Positions 48,514 through 58,297 of a stretch of DNA of 64,000 nucleotides are shown in pieces (positions within the stretch are counted from its first letter, which is position 1; each line of letters opens with the position of its first letter). Source of the stretch: Chryseobacterium indologenes. GTDB lineage: Bacteria; Bacteroidota; Bacteroidia; Flavobacteriales; Weeksellaceae. The notes under the pieces are model-generated. The model saw only the letters and a program-made list of their open reading frames with translations, was not told the origin of the DNA and did no database searches. The stretch spans positions 4,216,001 through 4,280,000 of the forward strand of contig NZ_CP074372.1 of the NCBI RefSeq assembly GCF_018362995.1. The letters are read 5' to 3'. The position numbers and the translations under genes are program-made.

Positions 48514-49703
48514 TGATAAAAAAGACAGAAATGATACAAAAGAAATTATTGTCATTATTGACGTTATTGGGATTTATCAGCATATTTGCGGGAAACCTCA
48601 AAGTGAAAGTATATAATCCGGGAACCAAAGCTATTTTCCCGATTACGTCCACCATTATTTATGGGGATAAAGATGCTATACTTGTTGATGCCCAATTTCA
48701 GAAACAATACGCAGAGCAGCTTGTGAAAGAAATAAAAGCAACAGGAAAAAACCTTAAAACAGTTTTTATTTCTCACAGCGATCCTGATTTTTATTTTGGA
48801 CTGGATGTGATCAGAAAAGCGTTTCCTGATGTGAAGATTATTTCAACAGCGCAGACAGCTTACCTGATATTAGCTTCCAAAGATGATAAACTTGCAGTGT
48901 GGAAACCACAGTTGAAGGCAGATGCTCCATCGGAAATTATAGTTCCTGAAGCTACTGTTTCCATTCCTGATCTTGAAGGAAACAAAATCGAAATCAGACA
49001 AAATCCTGAAGATCCTGCACACAGTTTTCTTTGGATCCCTTCCATTAAAACCATTGCCGGTGGGATTTCAGTTTCTGTAGATTCACATCTCTGGATGGCA
49101 GACACTCAGAATGCAAAAGCAATTGATCAGTGGATAGGACAGATTGACGCCATGAAAGCCTTGAAGCCGGAGCAGGTAATTCCTTCTCATTTTGCAAAAT
49201 TATCAACATCTCCACAATCTCTTGATTTTGTGAAAAACTATCTGGAAAACTATAAACAGGCAGTGACAGAAAATAAAACTTCGGATGCCATTGTAGATTT
49301 TATGGTTAAAAAATATCCTGATCTTCCGGGAAAAGACGAACTGGGAATGGGAGCTAAAGTATATCTTAAAGAAATGGATTGGGATCTTAAATCTCCATAC
49401 CCGGCCATCGGTCATAAAGTTGAAGTAGACTTTGGAGCTGTAAAATTCCTCCTTGATTTTAAAGATAACAAAACAATGACCTTCACCGGGATAGCAGGAA
49501 GTTCAAAAAACAGTACAGATACTGTAGAATATACAGCTGTAGAAGTAGCAAAGAATGTTTTTATGGTATACTGGCATGAGCCGCATCTTGGCTTCAATGT
49601 AACCCATATTCAGGATTATAATAAAAATATTATCTATTCAAATATTGCAGGTCCTGACGGTACATTTACCCATCCGAAAGGAACTCTTAAAATTTTGAAA
49701 TAA
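48513..49703 (+). CDS. exported MBL-fold hydrolase
   Basis: The 396-aa protein has a signal peptide (MIQKKLLSLLTLLGFISIFAG) and a metallo-beta-lactamase domain with FISHSDPDFYFG as the HxDxD/F metal motif and a later FIPSHF-like IPSHFAKL histidine. The second half (from about 230) is an NTF2-like or lipocalin-like domain. Its metal motif is less canonical than HxHxDH. It is co-transcribed with the NAD(P)-binding gene (1-base overlap, TAATG). Confidence 0.82.
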   Translation: MIKKTEMIQKKLLSLLTLLGFISIFAGNLKVKVYNPGTKAIFPITSTIIYGDKDAILVDAQFQKQYAEQLVKEIKATGKNLKTVFISHSDPDFYFGLDVIRKAFPDVKIISTAQTAYLILASKDDKLAVWKPQLKADAPSEIIVPEATVSIPDLEGNKIEIRQNPEDPAHSFLWIPSIKTIAGGISVSVDSHLWMADTQNAKAIDQWIGQIDAMKALKPEQVIPSHFAKLSTSPQSLDFVKNYLENYKQAVTENKTSDAIVDFMVKKYPDLPGKDELGMGAKVYLKEMDWDLKSPYPAIGHKVEVDFGAVKFLLDFKDNKTMTFTGIAGSSKNSTDTVEYTAVEVAKNVFMVYWHEPHLGFNVTHIQDYNKNIIYSNIAGPDGTFTHPKGTLKILK

Positions 49704-49715
49704 TGATAAGAATCA

Positions 49716-49748
49716 AAAGTACATGTAAATTTTTACATGTACTTTTTG
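49716..49748 (+). terminator. terminator after the MBL gene
   Basis: AAAAGTACATGTAAA pairs with TTTACATGTACTTTT, followed by Ts. Confidence 0.85.
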
Positions 49749-49828
49749 TTATATTTGATTTGCAGAAAATCATTCTTTTAAAAAGAGAAGAGGATCTGTA
49801 GCTTATTTTTAAAATCAAATAATAACTC

Positions 49829-50512
49829 ATGAAATTAATTAAAATTCTGCCTTTTCTATTGTTGTCCTTATTTTTATTCAGCTGTGGTAAACTGGCGACT
49901 ACATCCGAAGATAAAAAATCTGTTGACGAAGTTCTTAAGTTTTACGGAGGTTATGTTGAAACCATGAAAGGAGTGCAAACACTGAATGGGACATCCAGTG
50001 ATTTTTTTGAAGTACAGATTAAAGACAGTAAACTGATCAATAATCAACCTCAAAGAGCAATATCCAATGCTGCCAATATTGCATTTATCGTTTTTCAGAA
50101 TCAAAAACCTGGAGCATATGATGTTGTCAAAACAAAATTACTTTTAGCTGACGGGGCCAGTTTTACAAAATCATTCACTCAAAAAGAACTGCAGGAAATA
50201 AAAGATATATATCCGGAAATTGATAAGATCAATTCATTTTTGATTAATAAAGATGACAACGGAATTCTTGAAATGTTTGAACCAAAATTTAAGCCTAAAA
50301 AAGAAGTAGTCAAAGAGACAATTTCAAGAATGGATTCTCAATTAGGCCCGATTAAAAAAATACAGTTTCAGGGATTTGAATTTCTCGATAATCCCAATCT
50401 GGGACAGATGATCTTAATAAGAGAAGTAAGTCAAAGAGATAAGGTTTTCCCTTTTATCAATCTTGCATTTGACAGAAAGACAAAAAAACTGTTGAATATT
50501 GAATTTCCATAA
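49829..50512 (+). CDS. putative lipoprotein, 227 aa
   Basis: MKLIKILPFLLLSLFLFSCGK is a lipoprotein signal (cysteine about residue 19). The mature part is soluble and charged with no domain I recognise. It is monocistronic between two terminators. Confidence 0.75.
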   Translation: MKLIKILPFLLLSLFLFSCGKLATTSEDKKSVDEVLKFYGGYVETMKGVQTLNGTSSDFFEVQIKDSKLINNQPQRAISNAANIAFIVFQNQKPGAYDVVKTKLLLADGASFTKSFTQKELQEIKDIYPEIDKINSFLINKDDNGILEMFEPKFKPKKEVVKETISRMDSQLGPIKKIQFQGFEFLDNPNLGQMILIREVSQRDKVFPFINLAFDRKTKKLLNIEFP

Positions 50513-50536
50513 AAACAGATCTCCAGAATTAAAATA

Positions 50537-50570
50537 AAAAGGCCGTTCTATGTGAACAGCCTTTCTTTTT
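50537..50570. terminator. convergent terminator
   Basis: AAAGGCCGTTC pairs with GAACAGCCTTT around TATGT, with Ts after; it lies between the lipoprotein and M23 genes. Confidence 0.8.
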
Positions 50571-51597
50571 ATAGATTCATAAACAATTTCGGATTAATCG
50601 GAGTATTGTTTTTGTGTACTTCGTAATGAAGATGAGGACCTGTAGAACGTCCGGAATTTCCGGATTTAGCAATCACCTGACCTACTTTTACTTTATCATT
50701 TACCTTAGATATAAGTTGAGATAAGTGTCCGTATAGTGTAGCCAGACCATTTCCGTGAGAAACAATCACGCAGTTTCCATAGCCTCCTTTCTGTCCGGAA
50801 AAAATGATTGTTCCGGCAGCCGCAGCTCTTACATCAGAACCATAGGCAACAGCAATGTCCAGACCTTTGTGGAATTGCATCTGATCAGCTTCAGCAGGCG
50901 GATTGTTTTTTTCAGCAGCAGTTTTAGCAATAGTTGTAGTTCCAGCCACAGCTTTTGTTGTAGAAGGAGCTGATGCTGCAGCCACAGGAGCTGCCTTTGG
51001 AGTAACCATTACTTTCACTTCCCTTTTATTTCCATAGCTGTCTGTAAGTTCAATAATTTTCTCAACAGGTTCAGCTTTTACTTCAGGCTTTGGAGCTGCA
51101 GCCACTGCCGGTTTTGCTTCCGTTGCTGCACTTGTTTTTACCGAAGCGAAAACAGTTTTGAATGGAATCGGGTTTTTTCTCACTCCAAAATTAGAGGAAA
51201 TATATCCGTCTGTAGGCATACCTAACGGAACCTGCATCAGTTTTTTCTGAAGATCCATCAGATACTGGCTGTATCGGTTGGCCTGTTTGGAAAGATAAAT
51301 AGAATTTGAAATACTGTCCTGGTTGAGCATCATCAGTTTTTCGTTGGTAATGTCTTTGGACTTCAGGAAGGAGTTAAGTTGACCCACTGTCTGATCTACA
51401 AGGGTAAGATCAGTTTTCATTTTTAGATAATCTACACTGTCTTTTTCAGTGTTTATTTTTACAAGGTTGACTTCATAGGTTTTGTCGTCTCTTTCAGAAA
51501 AGAGCTTCGCAATGAAGACACCTTGTGCAAAAACTACTAGCAAAAGTCCTCCCAGGAGAATGTTTACGTTCTTCTTGCTGCTTAGAAATTTTTTCAT
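50569..51597 (-). CDS. M23 family peptidoglycan endopeptidase
   Basis: The 342-aa protein has one N-terminal membrane helix (VNILLGGLLLVVFAQGVFIAKLF), a periplasmic coiled coil, an alanine/proline/lysine-rich linker and a C-terminal M23 LytM domain with FHKGLDIAV (H-x3-D) and GPHLHYEVHK (HxH). All zinc ligands are present. ATG 51597 is chosen over an upstream in-frame ATG at 51639. It probably trims peptidoglycan during growth or division. Confidence 0.92.
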   Translation of the reverse strand: MKKFLSSKKNVNILLGGLLLVVFAQGVFIAKLFSERDDKTYEVNLVKINTEKDSVDYLKMKTDLTLVDQTVGQLNSFLKSKDITNEKLMMLNQDSISNSIYLSKQANRYSQYLMDLQKKLMQVPLGMPTDGYISSNFGVRKNPIPFKTVFASVKTSAATEAKPAVAAAPKPEVKAEPVEKIIELTDSYGNKREVKVMVTPKAAPVAAASAPSTTKAVAGTTTIAKTAAEKNNPPAEADQMQFHKGLDIAVAYGSDVRAAAAGTIIFSGQKGGYGNCVIVSHGNGLATLYGHLSQLISKVNDKVKVGQVIAKSGNSGRSTGPHLHYEVHKNNTPINPKLFMNL

Positions 51598-51797
51598 ATT
51601 TCTTCTCTTAGTAAATTTAAAACGGTTTTGAAGCTGCAAATTTAATTAAAAATAAGCTTTGAGGGTTATTTTTAATTAAAATTCAGTTTTTTCTGTATTT
51701 AACGGTTAATTAGCTGTTTAATTGTGTTGAAGTGTTAATTTTTTCAGAAAATGGTGTTTATCATAGTTTCAAAGCCTTTGTTACGTCTTTGTTTTAA

Positions 51798-51805
51798 TAT
51801 CTTTG
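51798..51805 (+). promoter_or_regulatory. -7 box of gpsA
   Basis: TATCTTTG, 17 bases before the preferred ATG at 51823. Confidence 0.6.
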
Positions 51806-51822
51806 CAGTTCACATTCCAATT

Positions 51823-52863
51823 ATGGCTAAAAAGAAAATTATTTCAGAATCTTCGAATCCAAAAAAGAATAAAAAGGATATTTCTGTAGGAGTTGTAGGG
51901 AGCGGAAGTTTTGCAACCGCTATCGTAAAAATGCTTGTTGAAAATTGCAAAGTTGTACACTGGTGTGTAAGAAGTGAATTTGTAAAAGGAGCCATTGAGC
52001 TTCGCGGACACAACCCGACTTATCTTACAGCCGCTCACTTTAATCTGAAAAGCTTAAAATTAACAACGGATATCAATGAACTGGTTTCTGCCTGTGACGT
52101 TATTGTTCTGGCAACTCCGTCTATCTACTTGTCTGATACACTGGACAAGATGACCTGTGATTATTCCGATAAAATCTTTATCTCTGCAATCAAAGGGATT
52201 ATTCCTAAAGTAAATGATGTGGTAGCCCATTATCTGCGGGATGAATTTAAAATCGGGTTCAGAAATCAAGCGGTTATTGCAGGACCTTGTCATGCAGAAG
52301 AGGTAGCAATGGAAAGACTTTCTTACCTTACCATTGCGGCAGTAGAAGATGAAACGGCTGAAAAACTTGAAGGAATCTTCAGTTCAGACTTTATTAAAGT
52401 GCATACCAGTAAAGATATTTTAGGAAATGAATACAGTGCCATTCTTAAAAATATTTTTGCGATAGGGGCGGGAATAGCAAGTGGATTAGGGTATGGAGAT
52501 AACTTTACCGCTGTTTTTGTTTCCAATGCAATCCGTGAAATGGAAGCTTTTCTGGAAGCCATCTATGAAGCACCGAGAGATGTGAATGAAAGTGCTTATC
52601 TGGGTGACCTGTTGGTGACTGCTTATTCACTTTTCTCAAGAAACAGAAACCTTGGAAACCTTATCGGAAAAGGATATACCGTGAAATCTGCCATTCAGTC
52701 TATGAATATGGTGGCTGAAGGATATTATGCTGCAGATTCTATTTATAAAACAGCAAAGCAGAAAAATCTTAAACTGCCAATTATAGATACCGTATATGCC
52801 ATTCTTTATGAAGGTAAAAACGCTGAAAAACAGTTTAAAAAACTGACTGCAAAATTGAATTAA
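51823..52863 (+). CDS. gpsA: NAD(P)H-dependent glycerol-3-phosphate dehydrogenase
   Basis: The 346-aa enzyme reduces dihydroxyacetone phosphate to sn-glycerol-3-phosphate for phospholipid synthesis. It has the dinucleotide motif VGVVGSGSFATAIVKML, HNPTYLTAAHF, catalytic-region VIAGPCHAEEV and SAILKNIFAIGAGIASGLGYGDN. A basic N-terminal extension (KKKIISESSNPKKNKKD) precedes the fold. Start ATG 51823 lies after the -7 box; the longer in-frame start at 51751 lies upstream of it. Confidence 0.93.
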   Translation: MAKKKIISESSNPKKNKKDISVGVVGSGSFATAIVKMLVENCKVVHWCVRSEFVKGAIELRGHNPTYLTAAHFNLKSLKLTTDINELVSACDVIVLATPSIYLSDTLDKMTCDYSDKIFISAIKGIIPKVNDVVAHYLRDEFKIGFRNQAVIAGPCHAEEVAMERLSYLTIAAVEDETAEKLEGIFSSDFIKVHTSKDILGNEYSAILKNIFAIGAGIASGLGYGDNFTAVFVSNAIREMEAFLEAIYEAPRDVNESAYLGDLLVTAYSLFSRNRNLGNLIGKGYTVKSAIQSMNMVAEGYYAADSIYKTAKQKNLKLPIIDTVYAILYEGKNAEKQFKKLTAKLN

Positions 52864-52900
52864 AAACAAAGCTTTATTGCTGAAAAATAAAATTAATCGA

Positions 52901-52931
52901 AACTTAAGCATCCCAATGCTTAAGTTTTTTT
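52901..52931 (+). terminator. terminator of gpsA
   Basis: AACTTAAGCAT pairs with ATGCTTAAGTT, followed by a T run. Confidence 0.85.
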
Positions 52932-53118
52932 ATGCTCATTCCGATAATCCGGGAGGTCATAATGCCTTGATATTATCAATCATTTCAATGGTGCTTTATT
53001 GAAATTTTCCATGGTTTTTTGTTGTGTACTCAATAAGTGTTTTGAACGAAAAAATAACGTGTTAAAATCGTTCCTGTTTTTAAAACTTTTCCCGAAATTT
53101 GAAGTAAAATTTAAAATT

Positions 53119-54624
53119 ATGTCACAATCGCTTACAAGCAGAACACCGAAACCTAAATATGACGTTGTACTGATAGGCGGCGGAATAATGAGCGCCACTT
53201 TAGCAACGCTGCTTCATGAATTTGATCCAAATCTTGAAATCGCAATCTTCGAAAGACTTGGAAGGTTTGCCAAAGAAAGTACAGCAGCATGGAACAACGC
53301 CGGAACAGGGCACTCCGCATTTTGTGAGCTAAATTATACCCCGGAAAAACCAGACGGATCTATTGATATCACCAAAGCAGAAAGTATTGCAGAACAGTTT
53401 GAAATTTCAAAACAATTCTGGGCATATCTGCTCACCAAAGGCTATATTCATGAGCCAAAAGAATTTATCAATTCATGTCCGCACATGAGTCTGGTATTCG
53501 GCGAAAAAGATGCTGAATATCTTAAAAAACGTCATGATAAAATGGCAGAATCTGTTCTTTTCTCAGGAATGGAATTTTCTACAGATCATGAGAAACTGAG
53601 AGAATGGATTCCTTTGGTAATGAGCAAAAGAAATCAGTCCGAAGTAATGGCGGCAACGAAGATGGATATGGGAACGGATGTGAACTTCGGAACACTGACA
53701 AGAAAAATGGGAAGACATCTTCTGGAAGATTCCAATGTTGAGGTTTTCCTATACCACGAAGTGAAAGACATAGATCCAAGAGAAGACGGGAAATGGGGAA
53801 TGAAGGTAAAAGACAGAATTCATAGTCACAAGCAGGAAGTTGTTGCAGACTTTGTTTTCATTGGAGCAGGAGGATATGCACTTCCGTTATTGGATAGTTC
53901 AGATATTAAAGAAAGTGAAGGCTACGGAGGTTTCCCGGTTTCCGGACAATGGTTGGTAAGCCATAACCAGGAATTGGTAGAAAAGCATCAGGCTAAAGTA
54001 TATACGCAGGCTACGGTAGATGCACCTCCAATGTCTGTTCCACACCTTGACCTTAGAATTATTGACGGTAAGAAAGCTCTTCTTTTCGGACCTTTTGCAG
54101 GGTTCTCCACCAAATTTCTGAGAGAAGGAAGTTATCTTGATCTTCCAGAAAGTGTAAATACCAAAAACCTGAAATCACTTTTTGGAGCATGGTGGCATAA
54201 TATTCCTCTCACGAAATATCTTATCCAGCAGGTTGCCATGACAAAATCCCAGAGAATGCAGCATTTGAGAGAATTTGTCAAAGATGCCAAAGAAGAAGAC
54301 TGGGAATTGAAAGTAGCAGGCCAGAGAGTTCAGGTCATCAAAAAAGATGAAAAAGAAGGAGGTAAGCTGGAATTCGGAACTGAAGTGGTGGTGAATAAGA
54401 GCGGAACCATTGCCTCTTTGCTGGGAGCTTCACCAGGTGCATCTACAGCAGTATATGCCATGTTGAATGTGCTGGAAAAATGCTTCCCGGAAAAGCTTCA
54501 TGGAGAATGGAAAGGAAAACTGCTTGAAATGGTTCCTTCTTACGGACAAAAGCTGGCTGAAAATCCTGAGCTGACCAATGAGGTAAGAAATTATACAAAA
54601 GAAAAATTAGAATTAGAATATTAA
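53119..54624 (+). CDS. mqo: malate:quinone oxidoreductase
   Basis: The 501-aa FAD enzyme oxidises malate to oxaloacetate and passes electrons to quinone at the inner membrane, in the TCA cycle. It has the FAD motif DVVLIGGGIMSATLATLL, the family signature STAAWNNAGTGHSAFCELNYTP, and a C-terminal SLLGASPGASTAVYAML. ATG 53119 gives the standard MSQSLTSRTPKPKYD start. Length is normal. Confidence 0.95.
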   Translation: MSQSLTSRTPKPKYDVVLIGGGIMSATLATLLHEFDPNLEIAIFERLGRFAKESTAAWNNAGTGHSAFCELNYTPEKPDGSIDITKAESIAEQFEISKQFWAYLLTKGYIHEPKEFINSCPHMSLVFGEKDAEYLKKRHDKMAESVLFSGMEFSTDHEKLREWIPLVMSKRNQSEVMAATKMDMGTDVNFGTLTRKMGRHLLEDSNVEVFLYHEVKDIDPREDGKWGMKVKDRIHSHKQEVVADFVFIGAGGYALPLLDSSDIKESEGYGGFPVSGQWLVSHNQELVEKHQAKVYTQATVDAPPMSVPHLDLRIIDGKKALLFGPFAGFSTKFLREGSYLDLPESVNTKNLKSLFGAWWHNIPLTKYLIQQVAMTKSQRMQHLREFVKDAKEEDWELKVAGQRVQVIKKDEKEGGKLEFGTEVVVNKSGTIASLLGASPGASTAVYAMLNVLEKCFPEKLHGEWKGKLLEMVPSYGQKLAENPELTNEVRNYTKEKLELEY

Positions 54625-54691
54625 TGCTAATAATGAGCAATGAGTAGAAGCATCTATTACTCATCGCTCATTATTTATTACTTATTAAAAG

Positions 54692-55093
54692 GTGGAAGAA
54701 GTAATTGTAAAACCTGTTATTGCCAAGGAAATCCTGGAATCTCTCAAGGCGAAAACGGAAGAGGAGAAGCAGGTGATAGTACACTGTTGTTTTCCGGCGT
54801 CACCGTTTTTAGGAAACCTGATCAGGATCTGGCATTCGACCTATCTTTTTGATAACCAGTCTGAGCATAGAAGTAAATTGATTCATGCGGAAAACATTTC
54901 AATTTCTCCTTACTGGACTCCGGTTCCTTTTATGAAAGACTTTTGGTTTACCCTGATATTTTCCGGGCTCCCGAAAGACTGTAAAAGTTTTGATTTAAAA
55001 GAAGTAATCCCTGAGGAAGGCGGCTTTTTTGTAGAGTCAATCAAAAGAAATTCTTCCGATGTGTATCGGGTAAAAATCTCAGAATCTTATTAA
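54692..55093 (+). CDS. hypothetical protein, 133 aa
   Basis: Starts at GTG 54692, just after a palindromic repeat. It is soluble, with aromatic-rich middle (YWTPVPFMKDFWFTLIFSGLP). I do not recognise it. It ends 1 base before the next start, so it is co-transcribed with the adenylyltransferase gene. Confidence 0.65.
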   Translation: MEEVIVKPVIAKEILESLKAKTEEEKQVIVHCCFPASPFLGNLIRIWHSTYLFDNQSEHRSKLIHAENISISPYWTPVPFMKDFWFTLIFSGLPKDCKSFDLKEVIPEEGGFFVESIKRNSSDVYRVKISESY

Positions 55094-55094
55094 T

Positions 55095-55961
55095 ATGAAA
55101 GTAAGGGAAGGAAAACTGAAACAGATTATTCATTGGGCTGAAAATAACCCTGATATCCGTGCTGTTCTTCTGACCAGTTCACTGGTAAACCCTTATGCTC
55201 CCGTAGATGATTTAAGTGATCTGGATGTAGAACTTGTTTTTGAAAACAGGACATCTTATGAATCCGGAAATGAATGGACCAGGCTTTTTGGTGATCCTAT
55301 TTCAATGATTGAAGAAGATGATAACGTTTTTGAGGGAAAACATGCCATGAAAATGGTTTTGTATAAAGACCATGTAAAAGTTGATTTTAAGCTGTATCAG
55401 GTATCTGACTTTATTGAAGAAATCAATGAAGAAACTCTTCCCGAGGATTGGGATGTAGGATATCAGGTTTTAATAGATAAAGATCATCTGACAAAAAATA
55501 TGAAACCGCCAACCTATCAGTCGATCATGATACATCAGCCTACGGAAAAAGAATTTCAAAAGCTGTTCAATGATTTCTGGTGGGATACAACTTATGTGGC
55601 GAAATGTCTTAAACGCGGCGATATTTTTTATGCCAAATTTATGTCTGAAAATGTCCTGCGTACAGATTATCTCGTTCCTTTGATTGAATGGTATATTGCC
55701 GGAAATCATGACTGGAATACTATTACGACCAATAAACATGGAAGACTTTTCAAACAATATTTATCCTCAGATCTATGGAATAAAGTGGAAGCTACTTTCT
55801 CCGGAAATGATATTGAAGAAAACTGGAAAGCACTGCTTGCCTGTGCCGATCTGGTACATGAGCTGGGAACTTCTTTGGCCGAAAAACTTCACTTTATCTA
55901 TCCGGTGAAACTGGAAAACGATATCCGGAACTACCTTACAGAAATACAATCATTGCCCTGA
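55095..55961 (+). CDS. aminoglycoside 6-adenylyltransferase-like protein
   Basis: The 288-aa nucleotidyltransferase has LLTSSLVNPYAPVDDLSDLDVELV, containing the GS-like TSS and the DLDVE metal acids, then HVKVDFKLY for the third acid. It ends with the helical ANT(6) C-terminal domain (LACADLVHELGTSLAEKL). ANT(6) enzymes inactivate streptomycin by adenylylation. It looks like a chromosomal member; resistance is not proven. Tandem with the small upstream gene. Confidence 0.85.
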   Translation: MKVREGKLKQIIHWAENNPDIRAVLLTSSLVNPYAPVDDLSDLDVELVFENRTSYESGNEWTRLFGDPISMIEEDDNVFEGKHAMKMVLYKDHVKVDFKLYQVSDFIEEINEETLPEDWDVGYQVLIDKDHLTKNMKPPTYQSIMIHQPTEKEFQKLFNDFWWDTTYVAKCLKRGDIFYAKFMSENVLRTDYLVPLIEWYIAGNHDWNTITTNKHGRLFKQYLSSDLWNKVEATFSGNDIEENWKALLACADLVHELGTSLAEKLHFIYPVKLENDIRNYLTEIQSLP

Positions 55962-55963
55962 TT

Positions 55964-57544
55964 TCAGGCAAATTCATTCTGTTTGATGAGGTTTTCAATA
56001 CAGTATTCTGCAATGGCTGTAATCGTAACAAACGGATTGACGCCAATGGTTCCGGGAATTAATGATCCGTCCAGAACATACATATTTTCATGATCTTTTA
56101 ATTTGCCATATTCATTGGTAGCTTCACCCAGAACACATCCTCCAAGCGGATGATAACAGATGTCAACCCCGAAACCATTATTGAAAAGCAGGTGGCTTCT
56201 CGTACCGCCATTGGCTTTATTCATTTTGCGGATAAAATATTGGGCATTTTCCTTCATTTTGACAGTATTGCTTTCGTCCCAGTTCAAGGTTAGAGATTGG
56301 CTGGCTTTGTTGTATGTAACTTCTCCCTTTTTATCAACTCTGTTGATCAGCAGATATAAAGCCGTAGCGACATCCATTCCCATTGGTAAAGGAGCAATCT
56401 CTGTGAAAAACGGGTGATCAGGATCATCCCAGTTGTCAATGCCGCCTACCGGAATAGTGGATTGCTTGGCTCCTGTGCCGCCAGACAAAGGTTTCACCCA
56501 GTTTCTTCCGGTCATAAAATTCCCGTTATTTCCCCATTTTTTTCCGATCTTTTCATGAACAGGAAAATTGTTTTCTGCATGAGATTGTAGCAGAAGCTGT
56601 AAGGTTCCCATGGTTCCTGCAGAAAGAATCAGCTTTTTACAGTTGAAAACTTTGTTGGCAACCGGAATTCCCGATGTATCAATCTGCTGAACATTTAATG
56701 TGTAGCTTTTATCATCATTTAGTTTTATTGTTTGGACACGATGAAGATCGAGAATTTCTAAATTTCCGGTTTCCAGCGCTTTTCTGAGATAGGTTTTATC
56801 CAGACTGTTTTTTCCATAATTGTTGCCATAGATCACTTCAGTATTAAGAGCAGAACGGGGAACCTCGTTCCGGAACTCTTTTTCCATATACTTAAAATCA
56901 TACACATTCGGAACTCTCATGGTTTTAAAACCGGCTTTATGAGCCTCTTCTTCACCTACCCGTGTGAATTTATAATAAGGACAGTCTTTCAGAAACTGTT
57001 CGTCAATCACATTTACCTTGAGTTCTTCCCGTACCAGAGGAAAGTAATGATTGTAAAACTTTTCAGCATCAAGATCCGGAAAAACTTCCCTGAAATAACT
57101 TTCTTTAGGCGTAACAGCCATACCTCCGTTCACAAGAGAACCTCCGCCAACACCTCTTCCAACCCAGATATTGATATGTTCAAAATCCAGACGGTCTAAT
57201 ATTCCGGTAAAAGGAGTCAGAGAAAAAATATTCATGAAAGGTGCAATGCTTTTCTTTTTCAGCCAGGCTGAGCTTTTCCCCGGTTTCAGCAGATTGGAAA
57301 ACGGAATTCCTGCTTTTTCCCAGTTAAGGCCCATTTCAAGCATCACTACTTTTTTCCCGGCTTCACAAAGACGTAATGCAGATACAGCACCTCCATACCC
57401 GCTGCCAATGATTATAATCGGTACATCAGTATTTTCTGTTATCTGACTGTTTTTTCTTTCCGCGGCCCGGAATAGTTCAGATTGAAGAAAATAGAAACCT
57501 GATATGGCCAATGCACTGGTCCTGATGAAATTTTTTCTGTCCAT
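55964..57544 (-). CDS. exported GMC-type oxidoreductase (cholesterol oxidase-like)
   Basis: The 526-aa FAD enzyme starts with a signal-like region (MDRKNFIRTSALAISGFYFL), then the FAD motif VPIIIIGSGYGGAVSALRLCEAG, HINIWVGRGVGGGSLVNGGMAV and the C-terminal CYHPLGGCVLG...VLDGSLIPGTIGVNPFVTITA. This order matches the cholesterol-oxidase branch of GMC enzymes. The physiological alcohol substrate is unknown. It is convergent with the adenylyltransferase gene and divergent from the DUF1684 gene. Confidence 0.88.
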   Translation of the reverse strand: MDRKNFIRTSALAISGFYFLQSELFRAAERKNSQITENTDVPIIIIGSGYGGAVSALRLCEAGKKVVMLEMGLNWEKAGIPFSNLLKPGKSSAWLKKKSIAPFMNIFSLTPFTGILDRLDFEHINIWVGRGVGGGSLVNGGMAVTPKESYFREVFPDLDAEKFYNHYFPLVREELKVNVIDEQFLKDCPYYKFTRVGEEEAHKAGFKTMRVPNVYDFKYMEKEFRNEVPRSALNTEVIYGNNYGKNSLDKTYLRKALETGNLEILDLHRVQTIKLNDDKSYTLNVQQIDTSGIPVANKVFNCKKLILSAGTMGTLQLLLQSHAENNFPVHEKIGKKWGNNGNFMTGRNWVKPLSGGTGAKQSTIPVGGIDNWDDPDHPFFTEIAPLPMGMDVATALYLLINRVDKKGEVTYNKASQSLTLNWDESNTVKMKENAQYFIRKMNKANGGTRSHLLFNNGFGVDICYHPLGGCVLGEATNEYGKLKDHENMYVLDGSLIPGTIGVNPFVTITAIAEYCIENLIKQNEFA

Positions 57545-57675
57545 GAGCTTTGTTTTTCAAAAAGTATGCTAGATCAGCTGGTGCCTATTGTATTTAAAAC
57601 AGATTATATTTTTTTATTAGAATTTTAACTTTTGTTGTTCCGGAAATTCATAGTTTTACTTATAATTTTATATTC

Positions 57676-58293
57676 ATGAAAAAATATATAGTACTCTTTT
57701 TACTCCTTCCATTATGGGCTTTTTCTCAGAAAACGGTTTCAAAGGAAGAGAAAGATGTTCAGAAATTTCAGAAAGAACTCAATGCTGAATATCTCAATCC
57801 AAAAGAGACTCCGTTAAGAGGAGATAATTTTAAAAATTTTAAAGGACACCCTTTCTTTCCTTTTGATGCCAAATACAGAGTAACCGCAAAATTTGTTAAA
57901 TCAAAAGATACACAACCCTTTGAACTTCCTACTTCTTCAGGAAAAACAAAGACGTATCAGGAGTATGGAAAAGCTACATTTATGCTCGATAATAAACCCT
58001 ATACGGTCACTTTATACCAAAGTCTGGCTTTAATTAAACAGGATAAATACAAAGACTATCTTTTTCTTCCGTTCCGCGATGCTACCAATGAAAAAGAAAC
58101 CTATGGAGGAGGAAAATATATGGACCTGAAGATTCCGAAAGGGAACACTATTGTACTTGATTTTAATCAATCATATCATCCTTTTTGTGCGTATAATGCT
58201 TACGATTACAATTGCCCTATTGTTCCTGAGGAGAATAAACTTCCCGTGGAAATCCGAGCCGGAGTAATGTATGAAGATATTTACCATCACTAA
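57676..58293 (+). CDS. DUF1684 protein, exported
   Basis: The 205-aa protein has a signal peptide (MKKYIVLFLLLPLWAFSQ) and the DUF1684 core with FKNFKGHPFFPFDAKYRVTAKF, LFLPFRDATNEKETYGGGKYMDL and the highly conserved FNQSYHPFCAYNAYDYNCPIVPEENKLPVEIRAG tail. Function of the family is unknown. It is followed 4 bases later by a GNAT gene. Confidence 0.88.
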   Translation: MKKYIVLFLLLPLWAFSQKTVSKEEKDVQKFQKELNAEYLNPKETPLRGDNFKNFKGHPFFPFDAKYRVTAKFVKSKDTQPFELPTSSGKTKTYQEYGKATFMLDNKPYTVTLYQSLALIKQDKYKDYLFLPFRDATNEKETYGGGKYMDLKIPKGNTIVLDFNQSYHPFCAYNAYDYNCPIVPEENKLPVEIRAGVMYEDIYHH

Positions 58294-58297
58294 AACT